A stretch of 64,000 bases of DNA from Chitinophaga rhizosphaerae. GTDB lineage: Bacteria; Bacteroidota; Bacteroidia; Chitinophagales; Chitinophagaceae. Under the pieces are notes generated by a model. That model saw nothing but the letters and a program-made list of their open reading frames with translations. It searched no databases and was not told the origin of the DNA. The stretch spans positions 332,344-396,343 of the forward strand of contig NZ_RXLO01000006.1 of NCBI RefSeq assembly GCF_003958645.1. Reading direction: 5' to 3'. This document shows positions 60,821 to 64,000 of this stretch, piece after piece. The position numbers and the translations under genes were made by a program. Each line of letters opens with the position of its first letter. Position 1 is the first letter of the stretch.

Positions 60821-62503
60821 ATGTCTAATGAAAATCAACCCCAAAAAGGCGGCCCGGTGGCCGGGGAAAAACAAAGCCTGTCGAATCTGAGCACCGTTCG
60901 CACGCAGGTCCTGCAAGACCGTACCGTGTTCAACATGCAGGCCGTTGGCCGCAATTACAAGCTGGCGCAGGCCTACCAGAGCGTACGCAATCTCCGGCTC
61001 ACCGACCCCAACAAAATCCGCCTCAGTTCTTTCGCCGAATACGCCGAACTGAACAAAAGCATCCTCCATTTCACACCGCTGATCGAGGAAAAACCGCGCC
61101 CGGCCGCACCCGCCGCCGAAAGCTACCTCAACACCTACACCTGGTTACGGTTCCCCAAAGGCAAGGTGCTCATCCTCGTCCATAAAGACGTGTATGCGGC
61201 CACGAAAGTACGGACCGACCGTTACGTGCTCGACCTCGCCCGTGATGGCTACTGGGCTACCGTACATGTGGTGAGCGGCGGCAAACCGGCTTACATCCGT
61301 AATTACATCCGCAGTAAAAGTCCGGTTGGCGCGGTGATGGTAGGCGCCATTCCCGTGGCCTGGTTCGAGATGAGCGACGATTTCAACGGCTCCAGCTCCG
61401 AATTCCCTTGCGATCTTTTTTACATGGACACCAACGGGACGTGGACAGACACCGATGCCGACGGCAAGTACAACGCCGTTTCCGGCGACGTAACCCCTGA
61501 AATCTGGATCGGCCGTGTGTGGACGCCCACCCTCGGCGGGAACGATGCCGCGCTCATTAACAATTATTTCGACAGGAACCACCTCTTCCGCACCGGGAAC
61601 CTCGGGCATAGTCGCTCCGCGCTTGCATACGTGGAAGACGACTGGACGAGTTTCGACGATTGCGAAATGGACCTTATGACGCCGGCGCCTTTCATCACCA
61701 AATTCACCAATCCCAACATTACCGACGCAGACCTGTACAAGGACGAGGTGAACAAAATGCGCTCGTTCGTGCAGCTGTGCTCGCATTCTTCCCCGCACGT
61801 ACATTCCTTCCACATTCCGGCGACCGGCACTACCGAATGGATCGACCGTTCGTATTTCCGGGACAGTCGCGCCCCGAATGCGCACTTCTACAACCTGTTC
61901 TGCTGCAGCACGGCGCGTTACACGCAAGACGACTACCTGGGCGGCTGGTATATTTTCGACAAGGCCGGCGGTGAAACGAATTACGGGCTCACGGCCGTAG
62001 GCAGTACCAAAACCGGGTCGATGCTCTTTTTCGCCGATTTCTACGACCCCATCGGCAAGGGCAAATGCATCGGCGATGCGATGGTGGACTGGTGGAAAGC
62101 GCGCGGAACCGACCATGACCTGGGCGAGCGCCAGTGGTTTTACGGGATGAGCATCCTCGGCGATCCTACGCTCACCTGGTGGAAGGGGGCCGTTCCCCGC
62201 GCCATCGAGCCGGCAGACGGCAGCGTGTTCAATCATTATCCGCGGACGATGACGTTCAAATGGCTGCCCGTGAACATTCCCGGCGCAACGTACAGCATCG
62301 AGATCGACGCTTTCGGTGCGGTGAACGCGGGGCAATGGGCGGCGCAGAGCTTCCGGAGCTTCGCGGTGTTCCATGGCATCACGGGCACGAGCTTCAACTA
62401 CAATTTCGTGGGCGCTCAGCCCGGCAGATGGCGCGTAAGGGCCAAGATCGGCGACCGGTATTGCGCATGGAGCTGCTGGTGCTATTTCAAATTTACCATC
62501 TAG
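60821..62503 (+). CDS. Gingipain-like (peptidase C25-type) protein, no signal peptide
   Basis: A 560-residue protein of the C25-like clan CD group. Before the dyad region lies the typical acidic calcium-type loop DTNGTWTDTDADGKYN and DVTPEIWIGRVW. Candidate dyad: His322-His328 region (LCSHSSPHVHSFH) and Cys361/Cys362 in NLFCCSTARY; the MSILGDPTLTWWKG segment closes the peptidase part. A C-terminal beta domain (about 470-560, TYSIEIDAFGAVN) resembles an Ig-like sheet. The N-terminus (MSNENQPQKG) shows no signal peptide and no Por sorting tail, unlike Porphyromonas gingipains, so it is probably cytoplasmic. The gene stands alone, with a -7-like TAATTTTG 33 bp upstream (60781-60788), and ends in a terminator. 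Substrate and processing unknown. Confidence 0.75.
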   Translation: MSNENQPQKGGPVAGEKQSLSNLSTVRTQVLQDRTVFNMQAVGRNYKLAQAYQSVRNLRLTDPNKIRLSSFAEYAELNKSILHFTPLIEEKPRPAAPAAESYLNTYTWLRFPKGKVLILVHKDVYAATKVRTDRYVLDLARDGYWATVHVVSGGKPAYIRNYIRSKSPVGAVMVGAIPVAWFEMSDDFNGSSSEFPCDLFYMDTNGTWTDTDADGKYNAVSGDVTPEIWIGRVWTPTLGGNDAALINNYFDRNHLFRTGNLGHSRSALAYVEDDWTSFDDCEMDLMTPAPFITKFTNPNITDADLYKDEVNKMRSFVQLCSHSSPHVHSFHIPATGTTEWIDRSYFRDSRAPNAHFYNLFCCSTARYTQDDYLGGWYIFDKAGGETNYGLTAVGSTKTGSMLFFADFYDPIGKGKCIGDAMVDWWKARGTDHDLGERQWFYGMSILGDPTLTWWKGAVPRAIEPADGSVFNHYPRTMTFKWLPVNIPGATYSIEIDAFGAVNAGQWAAQSFRSFAVFHGITGTSFNYNFVGAQPGRWRVRAKIGDRYCAWSCWCYFKFTI

Positions 62504-62530
62504 GGAATATCTCTTCAGCATAGACGACAG

Positions 62531-62567
62531 CGGCAGCCCCCGGAATCCTCCGGGGCGTTGCCGTTTT
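62531..62567 (+). terminator. Rho-independent terminator after the C25-like gene
   Basis: CGGCA and CCCCGGA (62531-62543) pair with TCCGGGG and TGCCG (62549-62563) with a small internal bulge and a loop, followed by TTTT. Confidence 0.85.
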
Positions 62568-62624
62568 AATGGGTCTGCAACCAAAGGGCGCGCCGTTTGT
62601 TGTAGATAGGCAAACTTTGACGAT

Positions 62625-63569
62625 ATGAAAACGAAATGGCCCGTATTGCAATACGATTCCTGGAAAGACACCCTGGCCACCGTTCACCGCTGGACGCAGG
62701 TGGTGGGCAAGGTCCGGCTGCGGAAGATGCCCTGGCTGAACCATTCCTGGCATGTGACACTCTTTGTGAGCCCCACGGGTTTGACGACCGGAAGCGTGCC
62801 ATACGGCAATGGGCTGTTCCAGATCGATTTCGATTTCGTGCATCACCGGCTGCGCATCTGCACGAGCGAGGGGCGGCAGGAACAACTGGAGTTGCGGCCC
62901 ATGGCGGTCGCCGATTTTTATCATGCCTTGTTCGAAAAGTTGAAACAGTTATCGGTGGACGTGGAGATCTTTACCATGCCGGCCGAACTGCAAAGCCCGA
63001 TCCCATTTGAAGAGGACTACATCAACCGTTCGTACGACGCAAAGAAGATGGAAGAATGCTGGCGGGCGATGGTGCAGGTCCATACCGTGTTCATGCGGTT
63101 CCGGTCGGGGTTCACGGGGAAGGTGAGCCCGGTCCATTTTTTCTGGGGCGCGTTCGACCTGGCGGTGACGCGTTTTTCCGGCCGCGATGCGCCGGAGCAC
63201 ACGGGTTCCGCGCCGAACATGCCGGCGCGGGTGATGCAGGAGGCGTATTCGAAGGAGGTGAGCTCTTGCGGTTTTTGGCCGGGCAACGATTCCTTTCCGC
63301 AGGCGGCTTTTTATAGTTATGCGTATCCATCGCCGGAGGGTTTTGCATCCCAACCCGTTCAACCGGCCGGTGCATATTTCGACAATGATCTCGGCGAATT
63401 TATTTTACCATACAGTGTGGTGCAACAATCTTCCGACCCGGAAAAAACACTGCTTGATTTTCTGCAATCCACCTACGAAGCCGCCGCCAATACCGCACAT
63501 TGGGACCGGCACGCGCTGGAGTGCGACCTTTCTCCTTTCGAGAATGCGTATGGCTGTTTTCGGGTTTGA
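62625..63569 (+). CDS. DUF5996-family protein
   Basis: A 314-residue cytoplasmic protein with the strings of DUF5996: WPVLQYDSWKDTLATVHRWTQVVGKVRL, PWLNHSWHVTLFVSPTGLTTGSVPYG, FHHALFEKLK-type helix, PAELQSPIPFEEDYINRSYD, and the strongly conserved VSPVHFFWGAFDLAVTRFSGR, SSCGFWPG and AFYSYAYPSP. The His/Cys/Trp residues in these segments suggest a catalytic centre, but no reaction is known for the family. It lies between two terminators and is probably a single-gene unit. Confidence 0.88.
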   Translation: MKTKWPVLQYDSWKDTLATVHRWTQVVGKVRLRKMPWLNHSWHVTLFVSPTGLTTGSVPYGNGLFQIDFDFVHHRLRICTSEGRQEQLELRPMAVADFYHALFEKLKQLSVDVEIFTMPAELQSPIPFEEDYINRSYDAKKMEECWRAMVQVHTVFMRFRSGFTGKVSPVHFFWGAFDLAVTRFSGRDAPEHTGSAPNMPARVMQEAYSKEVSSCGFWPGNDSFPQAAFYSYAYPSPEGFASQPVQPAGAYFDNDLGEFILPYSVVQQSSDPEKTLLDFLQSTYEAAANTAHWDRHALECDLSPFENAYGCFRV

Positions 63570-63590
63570 TAATTTTTTTTTGAAGAAGGA

Positions 63591-63621
63591 TTTGGAAAGT
63601 TCCGGGAATCATTTACCTTTG
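63591..63621 (+). promoter_or_regulatory. Consensus Bacteroidota promoter for tRNA-Leu
   Basis: TTTG at 63591-63594, 19 bases, then TACCTTTG at 63614-63621 fit the TTTG-N19-TAnnTTTG promoter exactly. It ends 25 bp before the tRNA and is the best promoter in the window. Confidence 0.9.
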
Positions 63622-63646
63622 CCATCCCGAACACAAAACCAGGGAT

Positions 63647-63733
63647 GCCCAGATGGCGAAATTGGTAGACGCACTGTGTTCAGGTCGCAGCGCTCGCAAG
63701 GGTGTGCTGGTTCGAATCCAGTTCTGGGCACCA
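63647..63733 (+). tRNA. tRNA-Leu (anticodon CAG)
   Basis: An 87-base tRNA with encoded CCA. Acceptor stem GCCCAGA pairs with TCTGGGC (63723-63729), followed by ACCA. The D arm has GGCGAAATTGGTAGACGC, the anticodon stem CTGTG/CGCAG closes the loop TTCAGGT with anticodon CAG, the long variable arm (CGCTCGCAAGGGTG region) marks a class II tRNA, and the T arm is GCTGGTTCGAATCCAGT. It reads the CUG leucine codon. Promoter and terminator flank it directly. Confidence 0.97.
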
Positions 63734-63734
63734 G

Positions 63735-63771
63735 AAAAAGACAAATCGGTTTAGGCTGATTTGTCTTTTTT
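63735..63771 (+). terminator. Terminator after tRNA-Leu
   Basis: AAAAAGACAAATC (63735-63747) pairs perfectly with GATTTGTCTTTTT (63758-63770); the loop is GGTTTAGGCT. The T run is inside and after the right arm. Confidence 0.92.
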
Positions 63772-63798
63772 GTTTTGGAAAAGGATTAGCGTTATCAC

Positions 63799-63822
63799 GG
63801 ATCAAGGGATCAAGGATCAAGT
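63799..63822. repeat. Short GGATCAAG tandem repeat
   Basis: GGATCAAG is found three times in 24 bp (the last copy with one G less) between the tRNA terminator and the insertion-sequence gene. It is too short and has no spacers, so it is not a CRISPR. It may be the edge of a mobile element or simple slippage. Confidence 0.6.
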
Positions 63823-63873
63823 TGAAAAGTTGGGGGAAAGAGTAAAAAATGCTTTGTTTTGCATGCTATATCT

Positions 63874-64000
63874 ATGATCTCCGTGGACCAGAACTATAAA
63901 CAACTCATCGAACTTCTTTTGCCAGCCGGCATACTCGAATATTTTGACCTGATCAAAACCACTCAATCGCCCAATGGGCTTCATATTTACCTGGAGGAGC
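63874..64000 (+). CDS. ISAon1-type transposase N-terminal region protein (start only)
   Basis: The frame opens at ATG 63874 and runs off the window edge after 42 codons. The start, NYKQLIELLLPAGILEYFDL and then NGLHIYLEE, is the beginning of the small upstream protein of ISAon1-type insertion sequences in Bacteroidota (LIELLLPEGILEYF...IYLEE in relatives as I recall). The main transposase should follow outside. An insertion directly behind a tRNA gene is a normal place for mobile DNA. The left end of the element cannot be placed. Confidence 0.7.
   Translation, partial: MISVDQNYKQLIELLLPAGILEYFDLIKTTQSPNGLHIYLEE

Noticed and set aside
63319..63759. 146-codon frame on the plus strand across the tRNA gene
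   Set aside because: It is made of the DUF5996 gene in another frame plus the tRNA itself; no protein character.
63799..63822. Possible CRISPR repeat
   Set aside because: The 8-bp units are joined without spacers and no cas gene is in the window.

Overview
The window reads as a chromosomal segment of a Bacteroidota bacterium, most likely a Chitinophaga-like member of the Chitinophagaceae. The reasons are three SusC or Oar-type TonB-dependent receptors, two SusD lipoproteins, LytS/LytTR and hybrid two-component kinases, moderately high GC, few Shine-Dalgarno sites, and a promoter in front of the tRNA gene that fits the Bacteroidota pattern TTTG-N19-TAnnTTTG. The genus is inferred from gene style only.

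Layout. 1-7066 is a glycan-uptake cluster: the end of a SusC, a SusD, an aryl-sulfate sulfotransferase, a GH130 mannosylglucose phosphorylase and a sodium/solute symporter. 7242-10498 holds a TetA-like MFS pump, small membrane proteins, a DinB-like protein and a decayed SDR gene. 10627-13788 is an Oar-like receptor. 13905-17502 is an alkylation-repair island: Ada-type metal-binding mini-protein, AlkB, AraC/methyltransferase fusion, a second 2OG-Fe(II) oxygenase and AlkA, interrupted by an inverted-repeat element. 17531-19451 holds rpiA and two NTF2-like proteins. 19673-21483 is a LytS/LytTR pair followed by three copies of TTCGTCG spaced exactly 20 bp. 21695-29159 holds an RraB-like/TPR protein, a histidine kinase, a CBM6-like protein beside a GH43 enzyme, a universal stress protein and a PAS-kinase/REC-Crp pair. 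29235-39195 is a probable envelope-polysaccharide locus: response regulator, HEAT protein and glycosyltransferase diverge from a YaiO-like barrel, followed by an LtaS-like sulfatase and a large hybrid kinase.

39423-50133 is the most unusual part, a divergent four-gene block of clan CD proteases. Leftward run a stand-alone caspase-like protein and a caspase-subtilisin fusion. Rightward run a CHAT protease and a membrane-spanning STAND-type NTPase whose start overlaps the CHAT stop. I interpret it as a regulated proteolytic signalling, cell-death or defence system. A cytoplasmic gingipain-like (C25) protein lies 11 kb further on.

50205-59162 is a second SusC/SusD cluster with a GntP permease, a RidA protein and a 2-keto-3-deoxygluconate-type kinase, a decayed gene in the middle and a divergent DeoR-type regulator. 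59274-63569 holds a YjbR/MmcQ protein, an MBL-fold hydrolase, the C25-like protein and a DUF5996 protein. 63591-64000 holds tRNA-Leu(CAG) with promoter and terminator, a short GGATCAAG repeat and the start of an ISAon1-type insertion-sequence gene cut by the window edge. No rRNA gene or CRISPR array was seen. Functions are assigned from motifs and remembered family features; no database search was run.
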